Of a stretch of DNA of 64,000 nt, positions 42,245 to 51,259 are shown in pieces. A program made the position numbers and the translations under genes. A model generated the notes under the pieces. The model was given only the letters and a program-made list of their open reading frames with translations. It was not told the DNA's origin and did no database searches. Each line of letters starts with the position of its first letter. Position 1 is the stretch's first letter. This DNA comes from Albibacterium sp035514885 (GTDB taxonomy: Bacteria > Bacteroidota > Bacteroidia > Sphingobacteriales > Sphingobacteriaceae), in contig NZ_DATJCH010000024.1 of the NCBI RefSeq assembly GCF_035514885.1, positions 186,001 to 250,000 on the forward strand, given 5' to 3'.

Positions 42245-43420
42245 ATGTTTAGGTATATATCTGCTGATTATCTTATCCCTGTAAATTCGGCTCCTCTGAA
42301 GAATGGGATTATCGTTTTAGATAATAAGGACGAGATCGTTAACATTCTTTCGGATGAGCATGATGTTCCTGAAGATAGCTCTGTTGAGAAGTATGAAGGC
42401 ATTATTGTACCGGGCTTTATAAATTGCCATTGCCATTTAGAATTATCCCACCTACATGGTAAAATTGCTAAGAAGACGGGTTTGATCGAGTTTATAAAGG
42501 CCGTTGCAAGAGGCCCGAAATATACCTTGGATTTGATCACCGATGAAATAGAAAAGGCAGATGAAGCGATGTATAATGCGGGAATTGTTGCGGTGGCAGA
42601 TATTGCTAATACCATTCATACACGGGAGAGGAAACTTAGCAGTAAGATATATTATCATACCTTTTCAGAAATATTTGGCTTTGAGCCCGAAATTGCGAAA
42701 GATGCTTTTAAAAAAGGTGTTGAATTGTGTGAAGAGTTTTCTCCCTTGCCGAGTTCTGTTACTCCCCATGCTCCTTACTCAGTTTCCAAAGAGTTATTTC
42801 GATATATACGAGTACTTGAAGATAAGGATAGACATTTATTAAGCATTCATAATCAGGAATCTGAGGAGGAAAATAAGTTCTTCCGTTATAAAACGGGCGA
42901 TTTCTTAGATTTTTATGCTTTTCTGAATAAGAATATTGATTTTTTTAAAGCGCAGGCGCGAAATTCTTTGCGTTCGGTACTTCCGTTACTTCCTCAATCA
43001 CAACATATCTTATTGGTGCATAACACGTATACTACTTTTAAAGATATTAATTTTGTTGAACGCTATAAAAGGGATGTTACCTGGTGTTTATGTCCGAATG
43101 CCAATCTGTATATCGAAGATCGACTGCCAAAGATTGATTTATTTATGAGTTCGAGACTGCCGATCGTACTTGGAACAGATAGCCTTGCTTCGAACGATAA
43201 ACTCTGCATCTTGTCTGAAATACAAACTCTTTTAGCACATTTTTCACATTTGCCACTTGAAAAGAGTATTGAGTGGGCTACCTTAAATGGTGCAAAGTAT
43301 TTAGGTATTGATGCTATGTATGGCAGTTTAGAGGTTGGTAAAAAGCCGGGATTAAATTTGCTTACAAAAACAGAAGGCTTAAATTTGACTGAGGAATCGG
43401 CCGTTGTTAAACTTAATTAA
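42245..43420 (+). CDS. Amidohydrolase family metal-dependent hydrolase
   Basis: 391 residues of the chlorohydrolase/cytosine-deaminase-like group. The N-terminal composite beta domain is followed by the metal motif HCH (His62, His64, GFINCHCHLELSHL), SVTPHAPYSVS, SIHNQESEEEN (His near 200), LLVHNTYT and the metal Asp in VLGTDSLAS. The ring-deaminase type is likely, but the substrate cannot be read. Aminofutalosine, guanine and other N-heterocycles are possible. Acylphosphatase and flippase genes follow directly. Confidence 0.85.
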   Translation: MFRYISADYLIPVNSAPLKNGIIVLDNKDEIVNILSDEHDVPEDSSVEKYEGIIVPGFINCHCHLELSHLHGKIAKKTGLIEFIKAVARGPKYTLDLITDEIEKADEAMYNAGIVAVADIANTIHTRERKLSSKIYYHTFSEIFGFEPEIAKDAFKKGVELCEEFSPLPSSVTPHAPYSVSKELFRYIRVLEDKDRHLLSIHNQESEEENKFFRYKTGDFLDFYAFLNKNIDFFKAQARNSLRSVLPLLPQSQHILLVHNTYTTFKDINFVERYKRDVTWCLCPNANLYIEDRLPKIDLFMSSRLPIVLGTDSLASNDKLCILSEIQTLLAHFSHLPLEKSIEWATLNGAKYLGIDAMYGSLEVGKKPGLNLLTKTEGLNLTEESAVVKLN

Positions 43421-43423
43421 AAG

Positions 43424-43696
43424 ATGAAGCATTTAGATATTGTGATTTCCGGCAAAGTACAGCGTGTATCCTTTCGTGTATCTACTAAAGCAGTTGCCGA
43501 TCTGCTTGGCATAAAAGGAATTATTAAAAATATGCCTGATGGAACAGTATATGCTGAGGCAGAAGGAAGTCCTTATGCGATTGATAGTTTTCTGGATTGG
43601 TGCAAGGAAGGACCTGAAAATGCAGTCGTTGAAAATGTTGTGCAAAGTGAATCTGAACTCAAAAACTATCGTAACTTTGAGGTTATAAAGAAATAG
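43424..43696 (+). CDS. Acylphosphatase
   Basis: 90 residues that hydrolyse acyl phosphates. The catalytic Arg18 (VSFR) and Asn36 (IIKNMPDGTVY) are present. The usual signature glycine in VQGVxFR is Arg14 here (KVQRVSFR), an uncommon substitution. The ATG follows the amidohydrolase stop by 3 bases, so the two are coupled. Confidence 0.88.
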   Translation: MKHLDIVISGKVQRVSFRVSTKAVADLLGIKGIIKNMPDGTVYAEAEGSPYAIDSFLDWCKEGPENAVVENVVQSESELKNYRNFEVIKK

Positions 43697-43716
43697 ATAA
43701 TCTCAAACCTTAAAGC

Positions 43717-45222
43717 TTGTCTACATTAAAGAAATTTGCCGGACAAACCCTGATTTATGGACTTAGTACCGTAATTGCTCGATTACTTAACTTTGTTCTA
43801 ACACCAATACTCGTTAAGGTTTATCCCACTTCTGTTTATGGAATCTTAACCAATCTTTATAGTTGGGCAGCCATTTTAAATGCTATTCTGGCTTTCGGGA
43901 TGGAAACCACCTTTTTTCGTTACCTGCAAAAGCATGAAGACAATAAAGAGCGAGTTTATAATACAACCTTCTTTTTTATAGTATTAACCTCAGTCGTTTT
44001 TATTGTTGGAACATTATTATTTGCTGGCGATATCTCCTATTGGTTATTTGCTGAAAAGGGTCCGGAACGTACTATTTATATCTATTACTTTGCATTTATT
44101 TTAACCGCAGATGCATTGGCTGTTATTCCTTTTGCGCAGTTACGCGCTCAGGAAAAGCCTTTGCGCTTTGGTTTGATAAAGTTGGCAAATATTTTAATTT
44201 ATGTGTTTTTTACCGTTCTGCTCATTCTTGTATTTCCATTTATAATAAAAAATAATCTTCCGGGTGCTGAATGGCTTAGTGGATGGTTGCGACCTAAGTG
44301 GATTGGCTATGTGTTTTTAGCTAACCTGATTGCAAGCATGGTTACTTTGATACTTTTAATTCCGGAAATATCTAAGCTGAAACTACAGGCGAATAAGAAA
44401 TTGATGAAGGAAATGTTATGGTATTCCTTGCCCATCTTAGTTGCCAATCTTTCTTTTATTATCAATGAGAACTTGGATAAGATATTTTTAACCAAGCTGC
44501 TTCCCATTGATATAGGAGAGCGTGACTTAGGAATTTATGGTGCCTGTTCGAAGATTGCCATATTCCTGAGTATTTTTATTCAGGCATTTCGGTTAGGAGC
44601 CGAACCTTTTTTCTTTAGCCACGCTAAAAATCCCAATGCAAGAAAGACCTATGCAATTATTATGGACTATTTTGTCGTTGCCATTAGTTTGGCGGTGGTT
44701 GCTTTGGTTGCTAATATTGAGATACTTAAGTTTTTTATTAAAGGTGGGGATGCGATACAGCAAGCACAGTATTGGTCGGGTCTACCCGTAGTTCCGGTTC
44801 TTTTAATGGGTTATATATTCTTGGGTATCTATATGAATCTGTCTATTTGGTATAAGCTTTCAGATCAGACTAAATATGGTCTGTATATATCCGGTGTGGG
44901 CGCTATTCTGACTATTGTGTTGAATATTATCTTTATACCAAAATACAGCTATGTGGCATCGGCTTGGATTACTATGCTAGCTTATTTTACGATGATGGTT
45001 CTATCTTATTTTTTGGGACAGAGAAATTATCCCATTCCCTATCATACTAAAAAAAATATGAGCTATATCGTAGCTGCAGCTTTAATAAGCTGGCTTTCTT
45101 TCAGTATTTTTAATCGAAACTTGTTTATAGGGAATGCTTTATTCTTTATATTTATAATTATTGCTTTCTTAGTGGAAAGAAAACAACTCATAAAACTTAT
45201 TGTTAAAAAAGATGATCATTAA
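43717..45222 (+). CDS. Polysaccharide/lipid-linked sugar flippase (MATE/MVF-like)
   Basis: 501 residues with about fourteen membrane helices of the polysaccharide biosynthesis (Wzx/RfbX) superfamily: KKFAGQTLIYGLSTVIARLLN at the N-terminus, YSWAAILNAILAFGMETTFFR, and LNIIFIPKYSYVASAWIT near the end. It would move lipid-linked glycans across the inner membrane. The substrate is not evident and no glycosyltransferases lie beside it. The start is a TTG at 43717 and no ATG fits. The 3' end overlaps dut by 11 bases. Confidence 0.85.
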   Translation: MSTLKKFAGQTLIYGLSTVIARLLNFVLTPILVKVYPTSVYGILTNLYSWAAILNAILAFGMETTFFRYLQKHEDNKERVYNTTFFFIVLTSVVFIVGTLLFAGDISYWLFAEKGPERTIYIYYFAFILTADALAVIPFAQLRAQEKPLRFGLIKLANILIYVFFTVLLILVFPFIIKNNLPGAEWLSGWLRPKWIGYVFLANLIASMVTLILLIPEISKLKLQANKKLMKEMLWYSLPILVANLSFIINENLDKIFLTKLLPIDIGERDLGIYGACSKIAIFLSIFIQAFRLGAEPFFFSHAKNPNARKTYAIIMDYFVVAISLAVVALVANIEILKFFIKGGDAIQQAQYWSGLPVVPVLLMGYIFLGIYMNLSIWYKLSDQTKYGLYISGVGAILTIVLNIIFIPKYSYVASAWITMLAYFTMMVLSYFLGQRNYPIPYHTKKNMSYIVAAALISWLSFSIFNRNLFIGNALFFIFIIIAFLVERKQLIKLIVKKDDH

Positions 45223-45649
45223 AGTAATAAATAAATCAGGACATGAGCTCCCTAACTATCAGACTGAGGCTTCTGCAGGGATGGACCTGAGAGCAAATTT
45301 GTCTGAAGGAAATGTTGTATTGAAGCCTTTGCAAAGAGTATTGATTTCTACAGGTTTATATATTGAACTTCCTATGGGCTTTGAGGCGCAAATTCGCCCC
45401 AGAAGTGGTTTAGCCTATAAACATGGGATAACCGTATTAAATTCTCCCGGAACAATTGATGCTGATTACCGTGGAGAGATCAAAGTGCTATTGATCAATC
45501 TTTCGGATCAGCCTTTTGAGGTAGTTCACGGAGAGCGCATTGCACAAATGATTATTGCTCAGCATGAACAAATTGACTGGGAAGAAGCGACTGAACTTTC
45601 TGATACAGTACGTGGTGCCGGTGGATATGGACATACCGGAGTAATTTAA
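45212..45649 (+). CDS. dut: Deoxyuridine 5'-triphosphate nucleotidohydrolase
   Basis: 145 residues of a trimeric dUTPase. All five motifs are seen: SAGMDLRA, PRSGLAYKHG, GTIDADYRGEI, GERIAQMII and the C-terminal RGAGGYGHTG (usually RGxGGFGSTG). It prevents uracil entering DNA. The start at 45212 overlaps the flippase gene by 11 bases. Confidence 0.97.
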   Translation: MIIKVINKSGHELPNYQTEASAGMDLRANLSEGNVVLKPLQRVLISTGLYIELPMGFEAQIRPRSGLAYKHGITVLNSPGTIDADYRGEIKVLLINLSDQPFEVVHGERIAQMIIAQHEQIDWEEATELSDTVRGAGGYGHTGVI

Positions 45650-45653
45650 TGAA

Positions 45654-47360
45654 ATGAGGACAATACGCATTCTTTTATTAGTAGTAGCTATACCAATTTT
45701 GCTTATTGGGAATTCTGCTTCGGCACAAACAACTGTTAGTCCGAAAGCGCAGGATATCTATTTACAGGCAGTTAAAAGTTTAGAGAATAGGGATATCAAT
45801 ACCGGGCAGAATCTACTTGAACAAGTCGTTTCTTTAGATAGTACACATCTAAAAGCGAACCTTGATTTAATGCGTATTTATTTTGCTCAGCGCAATTATG
45901 ATGGAGCAGAGAGTTTGGCGAAGCGACTTATCAAACTTCAGCCGGAGAATGAAAATAATTGGATAGCATTAGCCGATATTTATAAAGCTACCGAAAGCTA
46001 CGATGAGCTCCTTAAGGTTTTTGATACACTTATTGAGTTAAAACCGGATAGTCCGGCATTTTATTATGATAAGGCCTTTACCTTATCACTCGCTGAGAAA
46101 TTTGAAGCAGCATTGGATCTTTACAATCAGATTGAAAAGAAATTCGGTGTAGACGATCGACTTTTCGCGGCTCGGAAAGATATTTATATGCGTCAGGATA
46201 ATACGAAAAAAGCAATTGCGGAGGCTAAAGCCTACCTTGCTTTTAAGCCGGAAGAAAGCAATCCGTATTTAATGATGGCAAATCTTTATTTGGATATTGG
46301 AGAACCGAAGGATGCCTTGAAAATACTTGATAAAGCCGAGAGCAAATTTCCCAATGAGGCTTATATCCCTCTTACGAAAGCAGATGCCTACCATAGCTTG
46401 GATATGAATGACGAGGTTTTTGTTGAGTTAAAGAAATCATTTGTAAATGAATCTTTACCTATTGCTGTTAAGATTCGTACTATTTATAATATACTTCAGG
46501 AATACGATGAGGCAACCTCATCGCGTATTGCGGTGGAATTAAGTAAAACGTTGGTTAAAAGCCACCCCCAGCAAGCAGACGCTCAAGCAGTATACGGCGA
46601 TATCATGTTGCAATCGGGAAAATACGCGGAGGCGCATGCTGCTTTTATAAAGGCTTTGGGTCTTAATAAAACTTTAGACTTTATCTGGGAACAACTTCTG
46701 CAACTGGAGGTATCCATGAATAAATTGGAAGATGCGCAAAAGCATGGATTGGAAGCGGTTGACTTATTTCCGAATAATGCTATGATTCTTTTATATACTG
46801 GTTATGCTCATTTATTAGATCAAAAATATGCAGTGGCCCGGTCTTTTCTGGAAGAGGCTCTTAATAGGGCTAACCCGGATAACTCTAATTTGATGGTGCA
46901 AATTTACAGCAGCCTGGGAGATACATACCATGCACTTAAAATGGATGCTACTTCAAACGTTGCTTACGAAGAGGCTTTAAAATTAGATAGTAACAATACC
47001 TATGTGTTAAATAATTTTGCCTATTATTTAGCGTTAAGAAAAGAGGGCTTATCGAAAGCAGCTTCTATGTCAAAAAAGGCAAATGAGATTAACCCCGATA
47101 ATGCGTCTTTTCAGGACACTTATGCCTGGGTTCTATTTCAACAGGAGAATTATAAGGAAGCTCTGGTTTGGATTGACAAGGCAATTAATTTAGCAGATGA
47201 ACCCTCTTCTACTTTAATGGAGCATAAAGGTGATATCTTATATAAATTAGGAAATCAAAAAGAGGCATTGGATTTTTGGAAAAAAGCAGGGCAGTTTCCA
47301 GACGCAGAAAGTAACGAAAAACTTCATCAGAAAATAAAAGAAAAAACATATGTGGATTAA
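45654..47360 (+). CDS. Secreted tetratricopeptide-repeat protein
   Basis: 568 residues with a signal peptide (ends SASAQ, about 24) and a nearly continuous array of TPR units from about 30 to 560 (for example NWIALADIYKATESYDELLK, NPYLMMANLYLDIGEPKDAL, VLNNFAYYLALRKEGLSKA). It is a periplasmic scaffold or outer-membrane-associated assembly partner. Its end overlaps the next gene by 11 bases, and the dut / TPR / DUF4292 / EnvC-like gene order recurs in Bacteroidota as I recall. Confidence 0.88.
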   Translation: MRTIRILLLVVAIPILLIGNSASAQTTVSPKAQDIYLQAVKSLENRDINTGQNLLEQVVSLDSTHLKANLDLMRIYFAQRNYDGAESLAKRLIKLQPENENNWIALADIYKATESYDELLKVFDTLIELKPDSPAFYYDKAFTLSLAEKFEAALDLYNQIEKKFGVDDRLFAARKDIYMRQDNTKKAIAEAKAYLAFKPEESNPYLMMANLYLDIGEPKDALKILDKAESKFPNEAYIPLTKADAYHSLDMNDEVFVELKKSFVNESLPIAVKIRTIYNILQEYDEATSSRIAVELSKTLVKSHPQQADAQAVYGDIMLQSGKYAEAHAAFIKALGLNKTLDFIWEQLLQLEVSMNKLEDAQKHGLEAVDLFPNNAMILLYTGYAHLLDQKYAVARSFLEEALNRANPDNSNLMVQIYSSLGDTYHALKMDATSNVAYEEALKLDSNNTYVLNNFAYYLALRKEGLSKAASMSKKANEINPDNASFQDTYAWVLFQQENYKEALVWIDKAINLADEPSSTLMEHKGDILYKLGNQKEALDFWKKAGQFPDAESNEKLHQKIKEKTYVD

Positions 47361-48129
47361 TAAAAAGATAATAGCCGGAGTGATTTTGCTTTTATTTCTA
47401 TCAGCTTGTTCTGCTAAACGCGTGGTGAGCACGTCGGGTGGGACGGTTAAGGAATTATCCAGAAATGCGAAAAAAGATTTACTTAGTGGTGTTGCGAATA
47501 GTGAACTGGTATTTAATACCTTTAGCACAAAGGCAAGAACACAGCTTTCTTTAGATAATAAAAGCTTTAATGCAACATTGAATATTCGCATTAAGCATAA
47601 TGAGATAATTTGGATATCGGCAAATGTATTCTTAGGCATTGAGGCAGCTCGGATTATGATCACCCCTGATCGTATCCAGATTATTAATCGTTTGCAAGGA
47701 ACATATGTAGACAAGCCTTTTGATTATATTTATAATTTTACGAGTAAGGAACTTAGTTTTGAAGAGCTTGAAAGCCTTTTTGTTGGTAATAGTATTAGCT
47801 TTTATAGCAATCCATTGAATACGTTTGTGGGTGTGGATAATCAGTTTAAAATTAGCGGAAATTTAGAAGATCTGGCATTTGAGATGGATCTGGGTGCTGA
47901 TTATAATTTATTACAAACTAAGCTTTCAGAGAGTAACAAGAGTCAGACTTTACAATTCAGCTATCCAGATTATGCTAATATCCAGTCTCAGGCTATTCCA
48001 AGTACAGTTAATATTAATCTGAAGGCGCCCAAAATGGACATAGATGCAGCCATGAAATATGAAGATACAAACTTAGATCAAGATCTAAGTTTTCCCTTCT
48101 CTGTTCCGGAGCGCTATAAAAAAATATAA
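47350..48129 (+). CDS. DUF4292 family lipoprotein
   Basis: 259 residues with a lipobox FLSAC (Cys20). The following region (KARTQLSLDNKSFNATLNIRI, NEIIWISANVFLGIEAARIM, TPDRIQIINRLQGTYV) has the pattern of the DUF4292 family. Its alternating strands recall the LolA/LolB-type lipid-binding half-barrel, an inference rather than an assignment. It is translated in overlap with the TPR gene and stands next to an EnvC-like protein, so an envelope-biogenesis role is plausible. Confidence 0.78.
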   Translation: MWINKKIIAGVILLLFLSACSAKRVVSTSGGTVKELSRNAKKDLLSGVANSELVFNTFSTKARTQLSLDNKSFNATLNIRIKHNEIIWISANVFLGIEAARIMITPDRIQIINRLQGTYVDKPFDYIYNFTSKELSFEELESLFVGNSISFYSNPLNTFVGVDNQFKISGNLEDLAFEMDLGADYNLLQTKLSESNKSQTLQFSYPDYANIQSQAIPSTVNINLKAPKMDIDAAMKYEDTNLDQDLSFPFSVPERYKKI

Positions 48130-48200
48130 ATGTTTAACTTCGTAGCCGATTAGACTAAATAGCTTTTAATATTTTGCTACAGAATATACCATTGAGAAGA

Positions 48201-49520
48201 ATGAATTTGATTAGAACGATAGCGGGCATTGTTGTACTTCTAATGTTTGCCGGGACGAGTTACGGACAAACCAGTGCAGAGTTAAAGAAACAACGTGAAC
48301 GTATTACTCAGGAAATCAACCTTCTTAATCAAAGTCTTAAAGCTACTTCCAGTAATAAAACTCTAACCCTAAAACAGGTTAATGCACTTAATACTCAAAT
48401 TACTCTTCGGGAACGAAAAATAAGCACGATTAGCTCTGAAATGCGGTTGATTGATCGTCAGATACAAGAGAATACGCAAGAGATAAAGAAACTGGAGGAT
48501 CAACTGGAGAAACTGAAGAAGGATTATGCGAGTATGATCCGCTTTGCATTTAGAAATAAGAATGGCTATAATAAGATGATGTTTATTTTTGCTTCAAAAG
48601 ATTTTAATCAGGCTTATAAACGCGTTAAATATCTTCAGCAGTTCAGTGAATCAAGAAAGAACCAGGCGCAGGAAATAGAGAAAACGCAGAAAACTATTCA
48701 GAATAAAATAGCAGAGTTAGCTGCTAATAGAAAGGAAAAATTAGATCTATTAGATGAACAGGAAAAAGAGCGGAGTACGTTAAATGCTCAAAAGGCAGAT
48801 AAATCGAAAGTTGTTAGTGGTTTTGCTAGTCAAGAGAAGCAGTATAAAGCTGAAATAACTAAAAAGCAACAGGAAGCTAGTCGTTTAGAAAGAGCTATTC
48901 AGGCTGCTATCCGAAAAGAAATAGAAGAAGAACAAAGACGGGCTGCAGAAGCTGCCAGATTGCTTGCTGAACAAGCAGCGAGAGATGAAGCTGCGCGCGC
49001 TAAGGCTGCAGGAGAACCTGCTAAGCCGGTAGCGGTAGCAAAACCTAAACCTGCGGCATCTACTTCAGCCTCCAGTGTTTTGTCGGCCACGCCGGAAGCC
49101 GCTAAACTATCTAATGAATTTATGGGTAATCGGGGAAGTTTACCTTGGCCTGTTGAACGTGGAACCATTACACAGGGCTTTGGCCAGCATACATACGGTG
49201 CGGGTGTGAAAATGGAGAATAATGGATTGAATATACGGACTAACAATGGTGCTGCTGTTCGGGCTGTTTTTGATGGGGAAGTACGGAGTGTTGTACAGAT
49301 GATGGGCGCGGGTTATGCGGTAATCATTCGTCATGGTAAATACTTCTCTGTGTATTCTAACCTGAAATCGGTTTCTGTTACTAGAGGTCAAAAAGTTACT
49401 AGTAAACAGGCAATTGGAACTGCTGCTACAGATCCTGATGAAGGAACAACAGAAGTTCATTTTGAAATTTGGGAAGGTTCAGCGCCGATAAATCCAACTC
49501 CTTGGCTTGCACGTTTCTAA
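48201..49520 (+). CDS. EnvC-like murein hydrolase activator with degenerate LytM domain
   Basis: 439 residues. A signal peptide (MNLIRTIAGIVVLLMFAGTSYG|Q) precedes a long coiled coil (about 25-260, rich in Q, K, E, with an Ala-rich end) and a C-terminal LytM/M23 domain (about 320-437). The zinc residues are lost: the HxxxD stretch is replaced by NGLNI, and HxH before FE is VHFE. This makes it a non-catalytic activator of amidases like EnvC. The start at ATG 48201 gives the clean signal sequence. Neighbours are the TPR and DUF4292 genes upstream. Confidence 0.88.
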   Translation: MNLIRTIAGIVVLLMFAGTSYGQTSAELKKQRERITQEINLLNQSLKATSSNKTLTLKQVNALNTQITLRERKISTISSEMRLIDRQIQENTQEIKKLEDQLEKLKKDYASMIRFAFRNKNGYNKMMFIFASKDFNQAYKRVKYLQQFSESRKNQAQEIEKTQKTIQNKIAELAANRKEKLDLLDEQEKERSTLNAQKADKSKVVSGFASQEKQYKAEITKKQQEASRLERAIQAAIRKEIEEEQRRAAEAARLLAEQAARDEAARAKAAGEPAKPVAVAKPKPAASTSASSVLSATPEAAKLSNEFMGNRGSLPWPVERGTITQGFGQHTYGAGVKMENNGLNIRTNNGAAVRAVFDGEVRSVVQMMGAGYAVIIRHGKYFSVYSNLKSVSVTRGQKVTSKQAIGTAATDPDEGTTEVHFEIWEGSAPINPTPWLARF

Positions 49521-49530
49521 ATTTTAATTG

Positions 49531-49538
49531 TATATTTG
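49531..49538 (+). promoter_or_regulatory. -7 box upstream of tatA
   Basis: TATATTTG, an exact match, with a leader of about 65 nt to the ATG at 49610. Confidence 0.55.
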
Positions 49539-49609
49539 CCTACTTCAATAATTCTTTGAATATTAGAGGAATTAATAAGAGAAATTACCGTTTATAAAAA
49601 AGTACACAT

Positions 49610-49795
49610 ATGATAAGTACAACTTTAGGATTTTTAGGAGCTCAGGAGATGATTGTCATCGCACTGGCTTTATTGTTATTGTTTGGGGGTAGAAAAATCC
49701 CTGAATTAATGCGTGGTTTGGGTAAGGGAATTCGTGAGTTTAAAGACGCGCAGAACGAAGATCCTGAAGCAAAAGTAAAAGACGAACAGAAGTAA
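49610..49795 (+). CDS. tatA: Twin-arginine translocase subunit TatA/TatE
   Basis: 61 residues: a short N-terminus, one membrane helix (about 13-24, MIVIALALLLLFGGRK), the FGGRKIPELMRGLG amphipathic hinge and a charged tail. It forms the pore of the Tat pathway for folded proteins. TatC is not in this window, so the gene is separated from its partner. Confidence 0.93.
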   Translation: MISTTLGFLGAQEMIVIALALLLLFGGRKIPELMRGLGKGIREFKDAQNEDPEAKVKDEQK

Positions 49796-49805
49796 TTCTA
49801 TTTTG

Positions 49806-49844
49806 GAGACTTTATAATTTATATTATAAAGTCTCTTTTTTTTT
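49806..49844 (+). terminator. tatA terminator
   Basis: Perfect 13-bp stem GAGACTTTATAAT / ATTATAAAGTCTC with a 4-nt loop and nine T after it. Confidence 0.9.
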
Positions 49845-50045
49845 GCTGTCGCCTTGGCTATTAGATTTATAATGGCCCTAATTTAATTATATCAGCACTT
49901 CTGTTTATACCTGTATTTCTAACAGGTATTCCTTTTATTTTTCTTGTGAATAATAATTAAGGTTGGCACTCGTTTAATAAGCGGTTGTTCTATTTCTTTT
50001 TTTTAAGATTGACCATTTCATAAACTGAACACATATAATATTGTT

Positions 50046-51254
50046 ATGCTCTGTAAGCAAATTTTAGCCAGTGCGCTGTCTATACTTTTATGTATAACTA
50101 CCTCTCTGAGCTTCGCAAAAGAACGAACGCACGCTAAGGATTCAACAAAAACGATAATTCTTAAAAGAACTGCACCACTTAATCGCATTGACACAATATC
50201 TTTATCTGCCCGTGAGAAAGAACTTGCATCTTCTCCAATAAGAGAAATTTTAAGAGATCAATTTTCTCCCCTGTTAAAGCAAATGGAAAAAGATCATAAT
50301 GCAGATGTGGAAGCATATGTCAATAAGTATACCAATCCATCTTTTAGAGGGCATCTTTCCAAAATGAAGGGATTAGCAGCTTATTATTTCCCTATTTTTG
50401 AAAAGGTTTTTGGAGAAACGGGTGTTCCTCAGGCAATCAAATACCTTGCTATCATTGAATCCTCGTTAAATCCGCACGCCGTTTCACGTGTTGGCGCCAC
50501 TGGTCCCTGGCAGTTTATGTATGCAACGGCAAAGGGTTATGGCTTAAAGATGAATTCGTATGTGGATGAACGTAAGGATCCATTTGAAGCTACTTATGCG
50601 GCGGCTAGCTATCTTAAAAAGGCGTTTGATGTTTATGGTGATTGGTTTCTGGCGATTGCTTCTTATAACTGCGGACAAGGAAATGTAAACAGGGCGATAA
50701 ATCGAAGTGGAAAAACTAATCCTACCTTTTGGGATATTCAGCCTTATTTACCTACAGAAACCAGGAACTATATTCCTGCTTTTATTGCCATGACGTATGT
50801 GATGGAAAACCCTGATTTATACCCTATTGAGGCAAATTATGCCGAATTGCCAACGAGTATTGATGTTATTCTGGTAGATAGGAATTTTTCACTTTCTTCT
50901 ATTGCTAAGGTATTGGAGATTGAAGCAGATGAACTATATCGATTGAATCCTTCTTATAAGAAGAAGATTATCCAGGCTGATAAATTGAACCCCAGCCGCT
51001 TAATTGTTCCGAAGGTTCAAAGTCAGGAATACAGCGAATTGTATAGTTTCCTTCAAGGAAATCCATCATCGAAGCCCGAGGCAGGCGCTCAAAAGGTTCA
51101 AAATGCGGAAATTTATGTTGTTAAAAAGGGTGATACATTAGACGCTATTACAAAACGCTTTAAAGGGTCGAGTGTTTCATCCTTAAAAGCAATGAACAAC
51201 CTTAGAAGCAATGTAATTCAACCCGGAATGGCTCTGAAGGTACACGTTGATTAA
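50046..51254 (+). CDS. Lytic transglycosylase with LysM domains (MltD-like)
   Basis: 402 residues with a signal peptide (ends SLSFA, about 24). The SLT goose-lysozyme-like domain (about 118-265) has the catalytic Glu138 in AIIESSLNP, then GATGPWQFMYATAKGYGL and IASYNCGQGNVNRAI. Two LysM-type segments follow, the first degenerate (about 272-325) and the second clear (about 356-402, VVKKGDTLDAITKRFKGS). It cleaves peptidoglycan glycan strands in the envelope. Confidence 0.94.
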   Translation: MLCKQILASALSILLCITTSLSFAKERTHAKDSTKTIILKRTAPLNRIDTISLSAREKELASSPIREILRDQFSPLLKQMEKDHNADVEAYVNKYTNPSFRGHLSKMKGLAAYYFPIFEKVFGETGVPQAIKYLAIIESSLNPHAVSRVGATGPWQFMYATAKGYGLKMNSYVDERKDPFEATYAAASYLKKAFDVYGDWFLAIASYNCGQGNVNRAINRSGKTNPTFWDIQPYLPTETRNYIPAFIAMTYVMENPDLYPIEANYAELPTSIDVILVDRNFSLSSIAKVLEIEADELYRLNPSYKKKIIQADKLNPSRLIVPKVQSQEYSELYSFLQGNPSSKPEAGAQKVQNAEIYVVKKGDTLDAITKRFKGSSVSSLKAMNNLRSNVIQPGMALKVHVD

Positions 51255-51259
51255 GTGTT

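Noticed and set aside
48899..49246. Antisense 115-residue frame opposite the EnvC-like gene, rich in Ala and Ser.
   Set aside because: It is the complement of the Ala/Lys/Glu-rich coiled coil, without family resemblance or promoter.
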